This document shows, in pieces, positions 13,760 through 21,090 of a stretch of DNA of 25,978 bases (position 1 is the first letter of the stretch; every line of letters begins with the position of its first letter). Both the position numbers and the translations under genes were made by a program. The stretch covers positions 8,266-34,243 of the forward strand of contig DQIA01000079.1 in the NCBI GenBank assembly GCA_003525905.1. Reading direction: 5' to 3'. Below the pieces are notes generated by a model. The model was given only the letters and a program-made list of their open reading frames with translations. It did no database searches and was not told the origin of the DNA. The DNA comes from Clostridiales bacterium (lineage in GTDB: Bacteria; Bacillota; Clostridia; Oscillospirales; Oscillospiraceae).

Positions 13760-14300
13760 GGCACATTCCCTCCTTCCGACAAAAATCAATCAGGAGTTTT
13801 TTCCCGCGATTGAGCTGCTGGCGCACTGTCCCCGGCTTGCGATGCAGTATGGCCGCTGATGCAGCTACAGTCTGCCCCTCTACGCAGATTATCAGCAATA
13901 CCTCACGATATGGAGCGGGCAGCATTCTCGCAGCACGCAGTAATGTGTCATAGTCCTGAGATTGCATAACCTTCACAAACAAATCCTCGTCAGAGGCTAT
14001 TGGAAGCTCATCAATGTCAAGCATATTGTCCTGCCGTTTCTTCTGCGGAAGCAACGATAGTGCAGCGTTTTTGGCTGCGGTAAGTACATAAGCCCGTAAA
14101 CGCCTATCATCAACCGGCAGGGATTTTATCCTTTGTGCGATGCCCAGAAATGCGATCTGAACAGCATCTTCCGCATCTTCATCACTGTGCAGAATACGCT
14201 TCGCCACAAGCAGCATCTGCTTCTGATAGTTGCTGTAAATATCGGAAAAGCGAAGCTGGTCGGCTTCGCTGTCAATCAGGGCAAAATACAGCATCAGCAA
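13743..14300 (-). CDS. ECF-type RNA polymerase sigma factor
   Basis: This 185-residue sigma-70 family protein has only regions 2 and 4. Region 2 spans about 18-58 (FSDIYSNYQKQMLLVAKRIL, then DAEDAVQIAFLGIAQRI). Region 4 spans about 125-170 (LPAPYREVLLIICVEGQTV, then KPGTVRQQLNRGKKLL), with the helix-turn-helix that reads the -35 element. TTG 14300 is favoured as start because GGGAGGTG lies 7 nt before it; ATG 14294 is the alternative. It has its own sigma-A promoter (14327-14355) and overlaps the anti-sigma-like gene. The serpin promoter 0.8 kb downstream is a natural candidate target. Confidence 0.92.
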   Translation of the reverse strand: MLMLYFALIDSEADQLRFSDIYSNYQKQMLLVAKRILHSDEDAEDAVQIAFLGIAQRIKSLPVDDRRLRAYVLTAAKNAALSLLPQKKRQDNMLDIDELPIASDEDLFVKVMQSQDYDTLLRAARMLPAPYREVLLIICVEGQTVAASAAILHRKPGTVRQQLNRGKKLLIDFCRKEGMCLEEQG

Positions 14301-14326
14301 GGAAACGCACCTCCCAACTATTCATC

Positions 14327-14355
14327 ATGATACCCCGCACGCCGCACACTGTCAA
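14327..14355 (-). promoter_or_regulatory. Sigma-A promoter of the sigma/anti-sigma pair
   Basis: On the minus strand TTGACA (14355-14350) and TATCAT (14332-14327) are separated by 17 bp, with the GGGAGGTG ribosome binding site just downstream. No ECF-like element is visible here, so I see no sign of autoregulation at this site. Confidence 0.85.
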
Positions 14356-14483
14356 GCAACCCATCTGTCCAAAATGTATGTAAAAAGCGAAAAAGTTGTA
14401 TCATTTTTGCCCCAGCAGCTGTCTTAGAAAATAGAGGCAATGGTAAGCGTAGCATACACCATACAGAAATAGGAGGTGAAATA

Positions 14484-14905
14484 ATGAAACGTGTATTCAG
14501 TTTTCTAATTGCAATTATTGTTACTATTTCAATATCATATAATGTGCAAGCACTTCGGGCAGATAGCATTCGGCCACAATACGCAAATGCTCGACAGGCG
14601 GAGGTTCTTCTTTCTATCAGTAGCTCCGGAAAAGCAGTTGTTGTTAAGTGTTACGGGACAAACGGATTAAAATCAGCGTATGTGACAATGTATCTTGAAA
14701 AAAGGTCAGCGGTACGTGGATTCGGGTGAATATTCCAGCACCAAATAATACTTGGACATATTCTACTACGAGCCAATCTTTTAGTCAAGAATACATTGTC
14801 GCGCTTGATAGTGTGGGGCAATATCGGGCAACGTCGCAATTTGTATTAACCGCAGCTACGGTTGAATACATAACCGACACCAGCTATGCAACATACAAAA
14901 GTTGA
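14484..14905 (+). pseudogene. Secreted small protein interrupted by a frameshift
   Basis: ATG 14484 follows a perfect AGGAGGTGA and encodes a signal peptide (MKRVFSFLIAIIVTISISYNVQA) and a mature part rich in short strands (AEVLLSISSSGKAVVVKCYG, AYVTMYLEK). The frame stops at 14729. After the A6 run at 14698-14703, however, the -1 frame continues for another 67 residues with the same character: KKVSGTWIRVNIPAP, then TWTYSTTSQ, EYIVALD and GQYRATSQFVLTA, ending at 14905. Joined, this makes a secreted protein of about 140 residues resembling the short extracellular beta-sandwich proteins of Firmicutes (DUF6147-like, tentative). A lost A in the homopolymer, a sequencing error, or slippage on A-AAA-AGG could each explain it. 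GC content is clearly lower than in the flanking kilobases. Confidence 0.7.
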
Positions 14906-14974
14906 TTTTTATAACTGATTCATCGAAATATCCAGTACGTTTACTGAGGTTCTAAAAGTGCTAACGCATAGCCA

Positions 14975-15003
14975 TTGCTTGGTTCAGTGCTGATTGATTT
15001 AAT
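14975..15003 (+). promoter_or_regulatory. Possible promoter of the amidase-L,D-transpeptidase pair
   Basis: TTGCTT (14975-14980) and TTTAAT (14998-15003) are 17 bp apart in an AT-rich gap. A small hairpin, TGAGCA-CATT-TGCTCA (15035-15050), lies between it and the ribosome binding site at 15067. The match to consensus is only moderate. Confidence 0.4.
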
Positions 15004-15081
15004 TTACCATCATAAAGACGTACATACATTAATTTGAGCACATTTGCTCATAACGATAAGATTCTGAAAGGAGAAAGTGTC

Positions 15082-16455
15082 ATGAAAAAAATCAAAAAAG
15101 TGGTTGCCCTCTTGTCCATTGTTTCTCTGCTCATTGCAACAGCATTTTCTGCTTCCGCTGTTGAAGCAAATGCCTCTTATGACCCGGAGACAAACCATGC
15201 GACTGTGCTTCATAACGAAAATCAAGTTATACCTGTTGCAGGCACGACACAACTCTCACAAGATGAGTACAAACGCACTTGGGCAAGTCTGACTGATAAC
15301 GCGGGAACAGCTGCCGAAATACAGGCGACCTGTGAGCTTTTTATTTCTTCAATCTATGCCAGCAGACGAGATAGTGATTACAACTGCACTACGTTTACTG
15401 TTCAGTCTATTCGGAATGAGCAGGTTGACAGCACGATCGCATATATCGAAAGCCAGAATCAATACCAGCGTGAAATTGCTGATATTTGCGATTTTAAGAT
15501 CATTTCTGATAGTATTGAATTTGAAAATTTCTCGGGCGTATTAACTGGGAATACTTGCACCGCGGAAATAGGCGTTCATTATTGTTATGAAATGGAAGGT
15601 GCTTTCGAGGATACATTTTATCTAAACTGTGTTTATTATCTGACACTGGAAAAAATCAACGGAAACTGGGGCATCGTCACAGCAAAGACAAGTATGCCGA
15701 ATGAACAAGCAGACGGGTTTGTTTATGACTCATTCGATGCCCACGCAGCCGCTTTGGCCGTTGTCGGTGACCATGATTTTTCGACAATGGAAAAGCCCGC
15801 CAACACGAATAACACAGCTACAACCACAGCAACATACCAAACAACATCATATAGCTCGACGGCGGCAGTAAATTACGCCAAGCAATATTACAATAAAACT
15901 AATAGTTTATTTGGTGCAAGCAGTTCTAATTGCCAAAATTTCGCGTCGCAATGTGTTTGGGCCGGACTTCTATCTGGATGTGGCGCTTCAGGTACTTCGA
16001 CAACTGCATTCCCCGCTGTTTCTACAGCTTGGACAGGCACTAATTCTACAAATGTCTGGTGCAGAAATCAATACACTACCTACTATGGTGATAAATATTG
16101 GTTAAATTGGGGATGGGATAATGTAAACGGCTTCCTCAAAATCATCTGGCTCAGTGATCATACTATATCCGGTCCACAAGGCTATTATTGGCTGGGCTTA
16201 GCCAAAGCGTGTGTTGGCGATGTAATTATCTGGGACACAGCTGGCACGCGAAGTGTAGACAGTGGAACCTATGATCACGCAATGGTAGTTACACGAACAA
16301 CAGGAACAGTTGGTTCACGCGGCGTGAGTAATTTTTGCATAGCAGCAAATTCGAGTTCGACGACATCTGCCTATATGCCTCTTGCGCAGTATTGCAGCTA
16401 TTCTGCAAGTTGCTTTGCAACTGCTCATATTACTGGCGGCTACTACTACATTTGA
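15082..16455 (+). CDS. Secreted protein with a C-terminal amidase domain (Amidase_6-like)
   Basis: This 457-residue protein has a signal peptide (1-26, ending SASA), an N-terminal region (about 40-240) of unknown fold and a threonine-rich linker (about 248-266). Its C-terminal domain (about 268-457) resembles the Amidase_6 group of papain-like cysteine hydrolases. The likely nucleophile Cys284 lies in SNCQNFASQ, a variant of the family's DCxNFxSQ. His399 lies in YDHAMVVT, followed by an AANSSST stretch. Such proteins probably act on peptidoglycan or its peptides outside the cell. The Asp-to-Asn change before the nucleophile is unusual. ATG 15082 is set by AAAGGAGAAAG. The stop shares a base with the next start (TGATG), indicating translational coupling to the L,D-transpeptidase. 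Confidence 0.82.
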   Translation: MKKIKKVVALLSIVSLLIATAFSASAVEANASYDPETNHATVLHNENQVIPVAGTTQLSQDEYKRTWASLTDNAGTAAEIQATCELFISSIYASRRDSDYNCTTFTVQSIRNEQVDSTIAYIESQNQYQREIADICDFKIISDSIEFENFSGVLTGNTCTAEIGVHYCYEMEGAFEDTFYLNCVYYLTLEKINGNWGIVTAKTSMPNEQADGFVYDSFDAHAAALAVVGDHDFSTMEKPANTNNTATTTATYQTTSYSSTAAVNYAKQYYNKTNSLFGASSSNCQNFASQCVWAGLLSGCGASGTSTTAFPAVSTAWTGTNSTNVWCRNQYTTYYGDKYWLNWGWDNVNGFLKIIWLSDHTISGPQGYYWLGLAKACVGDVIIWDTAGTRSVDSGTYDHAMVVTRTTGTVGSRGVSNFCIAANSSSTTSAYMPLAQYCSYSASCFATAHITGGYYYI

Positions 16456-17516
16456 TGAAGGCAGGATTTCGCAAACGCATTATTGCACTGCTTTTTCCAT
16501 GTGCATGCTGTACTATTTTGTCAATATATCTCTCCGCCTGCTGTTCAGATATACTTCACGACATTGAGGGAAATATACCAACCATCGAACAGGAGAGCAT
16601 TCCACCCCGTACCGCACCCACGGAGGCCACAGAGGCAGGAAACGTTCCCTCCCAGCCACAGAATACCGAGAACAGCACCCATATGCCGGAGGCGCCATCG
16701 GTCATTGCCACGGAGCCTGAGCGCACATACGCCGTTTGGGACGAATCCTTCTATCAAAACGGTGTACCAATTTCGCCGCAGCCGGGAGACACGCAGGCTA
16801 CATGGCAGCCTGAACTGGCAGAAACATTTCCCGCTGATCAGAATTGCAATGAGATGGAGCTGTTGGAAAAATGGATGGCAGTTGAGGGGCTTACGCCGGA
16901 AGGCCTTGACTCTCGCGAGTGTAACCAACTGGTGCTGGTCGTAGCACAGGAGACGGATGGCATTCAGACGGAAACCGTGTGTTATCAGCGGGAGGCGGGC
17001 GGAGCCTGGCAGCCTGTATCCGGTCTGAGCAGGATGCATGGCTGGGTTGGAGGTAACGGCATTATGCACGGACGCAAACGCGGGAGCAACACATCTCCTG
17101 CGGGACTCTGGTCGCTGGGTTTGGCTTTCGGAAATTCTCCAAAGCCAGATGGACTGAAGATGCCATGGCGAGACGTTACGCCAAGCTCAGATTGGGTATG
17201 TGACGAAGATTCCATTTACTTTAATTCGTGGCAGGAACGCGACGACCCGTCCATCCTCGATCTGTGGAGCGATGATGTTGAGCATCTGGAAGACTATCAG
17301 AGTGCCTATGCATATGCTTGCGTCATCCGTTTTAACACTGCTCCCTATACCATTCCGGAACGCGGCTGTGCAATATTCTTTCATTGCAGCAAGGGTGCAA
17401 CGGGAGGCTGCATCGGGCTTCCCGAAGCCGATATGGTAAACACACTCTTGTGGCTAGACCCGCAGGAAAACCCGTACATTCTGATAACGGGCTATCAGCG
17501 CAGTGCAGGAAACTGA
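16455..17516 (+). CDS. Lipoprotein L,D-transpeptidase (YkuD-like, COG3786 type)
   Basis: The 353-residue protein has a lipoprotein signal with lipobox LSAC (Cys29), a Pro/Thr/Glu-rich linker (about 45-95) and a C-terminal catalytic domain. His310 in FFHCSKG and Cys319 in TGGCIGL form the HxnGC pair of YkuD-type L,D-transpeptidases, which make 3-3 cross-links or attach molecules to peptidoglycan through a catalytic cysteine. The conserved NGIMHGRKRGSNTSPAGLW stretch fits the COG3786 subgroup. I chose ATG 16455, which overlaps the amidase stop by one base and begins exactly at the signal sequence. A longer open frame upstream lies inside the amidase gene. GC content rises again along this gene towards its 3' end. 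Confidence 0.85.
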   Translation: MKAGFRKRIIALLFPCACCTILSIYLSACCSDILHDIEGNIPTIEQESIPPRTAPTEATEAGNVPSQPQNTENSTHMPEAPSVIATEPERTYAVWDESFYQNGVPISPQPGDTQATWQPELAETFPADQNCNEMELLEKWMAVEGLTPEGLDSRECNQLVLVVAQETDGIQTETVCYQREAGGAWQPVSGLSRMHGWVGGNGIMHGRKRGSNTSPAGLWSLGLAFGNSPKPDGLKMPWRDVTPSSDWVCDEDSIYFNSWQERDDPSILDLWSDDVEHLEDYQSAYAYACVIRFNTAPYTIPERGCAIFFHCSKGATGGCIGLPEADMVNTLLWLDPQENPYILITGYQRSAGN

Positions 17517-17550
17517 ATCGTCTGCTTGCTAAACTGTCTGAAAGCTCTCT

Positions 17551-17603
17551 TACAGAAAAACCGCCCCGGAGCACCTTCCTTTCGAAGGGTGTTCCGAGGC
17601 GGT
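17551..17603. terminator. Shared terminator between convergent operons
   Basis: Arms at about 17560-17574 and 17589-17603 pair with a few G-U pairs to give a long hairpin, with an inner CCTTTCGAAGG segment. On the minus strand it is followed by TTTTTCTG, so it mainly serves the zinc-ribbon/pgsA operon. On the plus strand the tail is only weakly T-rich. The rest of 17517-17613 shows nothing else. Confidence 0.75.
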
Positions 17604-17613
17604 CCGTCATTAT

Positions 17614-17796
17614 TCAGGTTCTCCTTAAGAAGATCTCTCCGCATTTGCGGCAGACGATCTTCGTCTGGCCGCAGCCTGCCGGGACGATCTGCACGGCTCT
17701 GCAGGCCGGGCAGCGGAAGAAGCGCCTCCTGCGGCCGCGGTGCAGCGCCTGCCGCGGGGCATGCGCCGCAAAAAACGAGAGGATCGGCGCATTCAT
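17614..17796 (-). CDS. Small zinc-ribbon protein
   Basis: This 60-residue protein has an arginine-rich middle (HRGRRRRFF) and a C-terminal zinc ribbon with two knuckles, CPAC (residues 29-32) and CRKC (49-52), 16 residues apart. It resembles small Firmicute proteins with a 'CPxCxxxxRVPxGxGxxxxxCPxC' ribbon. The function is unknown; RNA, DNA or protein binding are all possible. The start overlaps the stop of the phosphatidyltransferase gene as ATGA, so it is translationally coupled. The overlap and the intact cysteines argue that it is real despite its size. Confidence 0.75.
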   Translation of the reverse strand: MNAPILSFFAAHAPRQALHRGRRRRFFRCPACRAVQIVPAGCGQTKIVCRKCGEIFLRRT

Positions 17797-18395
17797 GCCT
17801 GCTTCCGCGCGCCGTCTGCGCGCGCCTCCCGCAGAATGCCGCCGTAGCGGATGGCATACTTCACGAACGCCAGCAGGATCAGGCAGGCACACAGCGCGGC
17901 ATCCGCATACAGGAACCAGTCCGGCGCCGTCCGCCAGAGCATCAGGACGAACATGGAAAGGTAGATCACGGCCGTGCACAGCTTGCCGTACCAGCCCGCG
18001 CCGTAGACCATGCCGGTGTGGTGCAGGGTCAGGAGCGTCATGATGCCGATGGAGACCTCTTTCAAAACCAGAATGCCGACGACCCACCAGCACTTCATAG
18101 GCATGAGGCACAGCAGCACGGCGATCTGCGTCAGCTTGTCGGCAACGGGGTCGATGGCCTTGCCGAAATTCGAGACCATGTGATACGTCCGCGCGACCCA
18201 GCCGTCCACAACGTCCGTCACGCCGGACAGCACGAGCATGCCGAACGCCCACCAGACCTCATTCTTTGCATACAGTACGATGATCACGGGAATGAGCGCC
18301 AGCCGGAAAAAGCTTAGCACATTGGGGATCGTCAGGATCCGGTCCGTATCCGCCTTTCCCGCGCGCTCCAGATTGCGGTGCTCCTTGTCATTCAT
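17793..18395 (-). CDS. CDP-alcohol phosphatidyltransferase (PgsA-like)
   Basis: This 200-residue membrane enzyme of the CDP-alcohol phosphatidyltransferase family most likely makes phosphatidylglycerol phosphate from CDP-diacylglycerol and glycerol 3-phosphate. The family signature is complete: DVVDGWVAR, then G and D-x3-D (GKAIDPVAD). It begins LTIPNVLSFFRL, typical of PgsA, and has about five membrane helices. ATG 18395 is preferred over ATG 18404 because AGGAGG is 9 nt upstream and would abut the latter. It overlaps the preceding gene by 8 nt and the next by 4 nt. A related enzyme with another alcohol acceptor cannot be excluded. Confidence 0.88.
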   Translation of the reverse strand: MNDKEHRNLERAGKADTDRILTIPNVLSFFRLALIPVIIVLYAKNEVWWAFGMLVLSGVTDVVDGWVARTYHMVSNFGKAIDPVADKLTQIAVLLCLMPMKCWWVVGILVLKEVSIGIMTLLTLHHTGMVYGAGWYGKLCTAVIYLSMFVLMLWRTAPDWFLYADAALCACLILLAFVKYAIRYGGILREARADGARKQA

Positions 18396-19245
18396 GCTGC
18401 ACATCCTCCTCTTTTTCGTCCACCTGCGGGACGAACAGCTGCGTCACAACGGACTTTTTGCGGTGCTTCTGATGGAAATAGCCGATGACGCTGAACACGA
18501 CCGCGCCGATGAGGTTGACGATCAGGTCGCCCATGGTGTCATACAGGCCGATATCCAGATAGCCGCCGAGGCCGAGGCTCTCGCCGTTCACGACGACATC
18601 CTGAATGTTTGAAATGGTGATGGGAATGTTGCGGTTCGTCGGGTCGAGCGCCACGGAGGTGATCTGCTGGATGACTGTGTCCTTCTGCATATCCTTGTGG
18701 AACAGGTTATCCACGGAGAATTCAAAAATTTCCCACAATGCGCCGATCGTCATGGAGAAACAGAACGCCACGAGCGCCAGAAACAGCGGTGAAAGCTCGA
18801 AGCTGACCTTCTTGTGGCGGTTCAGAACGTCCGCCATGGAATAGCCGACCGCCGCATAGATAAAGCCGCTCGTCGTATGCAGGGCCTTATCCCAGAACGG
18901 GACCGTCACATAAAAGCAGGCGATCTCACCGAGGATCTCCGCTGCAAAGATGAAGACGACGACCGTGATCTCCAAACCGGCCGGGAGGCGTACCCCCAGC
19001 TTCCGCTCCAGAATGGAGGGCAGGAGCAGCAGCACGAGCGTCAGGAGGCAGGTGTAGACGCTTTCGATCTGGCCGTTGAAGGCCGAGCGGACGAGCACGC
19101 CGACCACGATGAGCCGGATCACGGCATAGACGATGAGCGTCAGCTTGCTCTTCTTCTGCAGGCGCAGCTTTTCCTGGCGCAGCCGCGCCTCGCGGCGTTC
19201 CTGCCGCGACATTTTATTTTTCAATTCCGTTCCCGTCCTTTTCAT
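18388..19245 (-). CDS. YjdF/DUF2238-like membrane protein
   Basis: The protein of about 285 residues has a basic, helical N-terminus (MSRQERREARLRQEKLRLQKKSKL in part) and then six or so membrane helices. Conserved-looking polar residues within membranes (FWDKALHTTSGF, ALWEIFEFSVDNLF and DTMGDLIVNLIGA) resemble YjdF/DUF2238 proteins. The function of that family is unknown. It begins the operon that continues into the PgsA-like gene, so a role in lipid or envelope metabolism is possible (inference). The start is uncertain: ATG 19245 has only a weak ribosome binding site, ATG 19212 is an alternative, and a TTG at 19278 lies in the probable promoter region. Confidence 0.75.
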   Translation of the reverse strand: MKRTGTELKNKMSRQERREARLRQEKLRLQKKSKLTLIVYAVIRLIVVGVLVRSAFNGQIESVYTCLLTLVLLLLPSILERKLGVRLPAGLEITVVVFIFAAEILGEIACFYVTVPFWDKALHTTSGFIYAAVGYSMADVLNRHKKVSFELSPLFLALVAFCFSMTIGALWEIFEFSVDNLFHKDMQKDTVIQQITSVALDPTNRNIPITISNIQDVVVNGESLGLGGYLDIGLYDTMGDLIVNLIGAVVFSVIGYFHQKHRKKSVVTQLFVPQVDEKEEDVQHE

Positions 19246-19293
19246 GTTTCTACCGATATCATATCCCGGAATTATCAATTCTGCGTCAACCGA

Positions 19294-19313
19294 TTATGAA
19301 TTTCAGTTCATAA
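19294..19313. promoter_or_regulatory. Inverted repeat in the divergent gap, operator candidate
   Basis: TTATGAA (19294-19300) and TTCATAA (19307-19313) are perfect inverted copies 6 bp apart. A second short palindrome, GGAAATTTTCC, follows at 19317-19327. They lie between the divergent YjdF-like gene and the response regulator, upstream of the promoter of the latter. Confidence 0.45.
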
Positions 19314-19328
19314 ACCGGAAATTTTCCG

Positions 19329-19357
19329 TTCCAAAATCCGGCCGTCTGTGGTATACT
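19329..19357 (+). promoter_or_regulatory. Promoter of the two-component operon
   Basis: TATACT (19352-19357) is a good -10 element. The -35 element TTCCAA (19329-19334), 17 bp upstream, is weak, which suggests activation by a bound regulator. CGGAGGG precedes the ATG at 19384. Confidence 0.6.
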
Positions 19358-19383
19358 GAGAAGACGGAAACGGAGGGATCCCC

Positions 19384-20067
19384 ATGTTCAAGATTCTCGT
19401 TGCCGAGGACGACGCCGAGCTGCGGCAGCTGTTCTGCCGCGTACTGACGCGCCACGGCTTCCAGCCCATCGGCGCAGCCGACGGTGTGGAGGCGCTGCAG
19501 GTCCTCGAGCGCGACTATATCGACCTCATCGTCTCGGACATCATGATGCCGCAGCTGGACGGCTATGCGCTGGTGCGCGGCCTGCGCGACAGCGGCAGCA
19601 CTATCCCCGTGCTGATGATCACGGCGCGCGACGGCTTTCAGGACATGCAGTTCGGCTTTCTGGCCGGGGCGGACGACTATCTGGTCAAGCCCATCAACGT
19701 CAACGAGCTCGTGCTGCGCATCAACGCCCTGCTGCGGCGCGCGCAGATGGTCGCGGACCGGCGTCAGACGCTTGGCACAACGACATTCGAATTCGACTCG
19801 TTCTCCGTTCTGACGGGCGGCGTGCAGACCGTCCTGCCGCAGAAGGAATTTTTGCTGCTATACAAGCTCGTCTCCTCGCCGGGGCACATCTTCACGCGGC
19901 AGCAGCTCATGGACGACATCTGGGGCATCGACACCCACACGGACCCCCGCACGGTGGACGTGCACATCAACCGGCTGCGCGACCGCTTCCGGGAGAATCA
20001 GGACTTTGAGATCATAACCGTTCGCGGCATCGGTTATAAGGCGGAGCGGAAGCATGAAGAAGGATAA
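19384..20067 (+). CDS. OmpR/PhoB-family response regulator
   Basis: The 227-residue protein has a receiver domain (1-118) with acidic pocket Glu8/Asp9/Asp10, phosphorylation site Asp52, Thr80 and Lys102 all in place. A winged-helix DNA-binding domain (about 130-220) includes the recognition stretch DPRTVDVHINRLRDRF and ends VRGIGYKAE. It is expected to activate or repress genes when phosphorylated by the kinase encoded next, with which it overlaps by 14 nt. The targets are unknown. The two palindromes upstream may be its own binding sites. Confidence 0.96.
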   Translation: MFKILVAEDDAELRQLFCRVLTRHGFQPIGAADGVEALQVLERDYIDLIVSDIMMPQLDGYALVRGLRDSGSTIPVLMITARDGFQDMQFGFLAGADDYLVKPINVNELVLRINALLRRAQMVADRRQTLGTTTFEFDSFSVLTGGVQTVLPQKEFLLLYKLVSSPGHIFTRQQLMDDIWGIDTHTDPRTVDVHINRLRDRFRENQDFEIITVRGIGYKAERKHEEG

Positions 20068-21088
20068 ACGATTTTCCCTGCGTCTGCGGACGTATTACCT
20101 GCTCATCATCGCCATCGTCGTCATCATCTCGTTCGGTGCCGTTGTCGGCGCGCTGACGGCCCTGCAGCAGCTCGGCGTCATCGGCCACATCAACGTCTCC
20201 ACGCTCGTGGCCCTGCTGCTCGTGGCGGCCGCCGCAAGCGGCAGCGCCAGCTTTCTCGTCGGGCGGCGCGTGCTGGCCCCGATGGTCAAGCTGAGCAAGG
20301 CCTCGCGCGAGGTCGCGCGCGGCAACTACAGCATCACGGTCGAAGACCCGAGTAAGCTTGAAGAGGTGCAGACGACCCTGCGGAACTTCAACGCACTCGT
20401 GCGCGAGATGAACCGGATCAACAACGTCACAAACGACTTTGTCTCCAGCGTCTCACACGAATTCAAGACACCGCTGACCGCCATCGAGGGCTATGCCATG
20501 CTCCTGCAGGACACCGGCCTGACGCAGGCGGAGCGCGACGAATATCTGGACAAGATCCTCTATAACACACACCGCCTCTCCACGCTCGTCGGCAACATCC
20601 TCATGCTCTCAAAGCTCGAGAATCAGTCGCTTTCCGACCAGCGCAGCACGTTCCGCCTCGATGAGCAGCTGCGGCAGGCCGTTGTGATGCTCGAGCCGCA
20701 GTGGGAGGAAAAGTCGCTGAGCTTTCGTGCCGAGCTGGACGCCGTGAGCGTGACGGCCTGTGAGCCTCTGCTGCTGCAGGTCTGGACGAACCTCATCGGC
20801 AACGCCATCAAATTCAGCGAGCCGGGGCAGGAGCTGTCCCTGCGCCTGCTCGACCAGACGGAATGCGCCGTCGTCTCCGTCATGGACCACGGCTGCGGCA
20901 TGACGCCCGAGGTGCAGGCGCGCATTTTCGAGAAATTCTATCAGGGCGACAGCTCCCGCAAGGCTATGGGCAACGGCCTCGGCCTGCCGCTCGTCAAGCG
21001 CATCGTCGAGCTGTCCGACGGCGTCATCGAGGTCGACAGCGCCCCCGGGCAGGGCTCGACGTTCCGCGTCATCCTGCCGAAAAAGTAA
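20054..21088 (+). CDS. Sensor histidine kinase with a minimal sensor region
   Basis: The 344-residue kinase has two membrane helices (about 15-37 and 48-70) separated by only about ten residues, then a HAMP-like linker (about 72-125), the dimerisation domain with phospho-acceptor His135 in SHEFKTPL, and an ATPase domain with NLIGNAIKFS, DHGCGM and GNGLGL. The nearly absent outside loop is typical of intramembrane-sensing kinases, which take their signal from within the membrane or from a partner transporter. It is coupled to the response regulator by a 14-nt overlap. No transporter is in this operon. Confidence 0.95.
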   Translation: MKKDKRFSLRLRTYYLLIIAIVVIISFGAVVGALTALQQLGVIGHINVSTLVALLLVAAAASGSASFLVGRRVLAPMVKLSKASREVARGNYSITVEDPSKLEEVQTTLRNFNALVREMNRINNVTNDFVSSVSHEFKTPLTAIEGYAMLLQDTGLTQAERDEYLDKILYNTHRLSTLVGNILMLSKLENQSLSDQRSTFRLDEQLRQAVVMLEPQWEEKSLSFRAELDAVSVTACEPLLLQVWTNLIGNAIKFSEPGQELSLRLLDQTECAVVSVMDHGCGMTPEVQARIFEKFYQGDSSRKAMGNGLGLPLVKRIVELSDGVIEVDSAPGQGSTFRVILPKK

Positions 21089-21090
21089 AA

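Noticed and set aside
15034..15081. Upstream start for the amidase
   Set aside because: It would place 16 residues before a clear signal peptide and bypass the good ribosome binding site at 15067.
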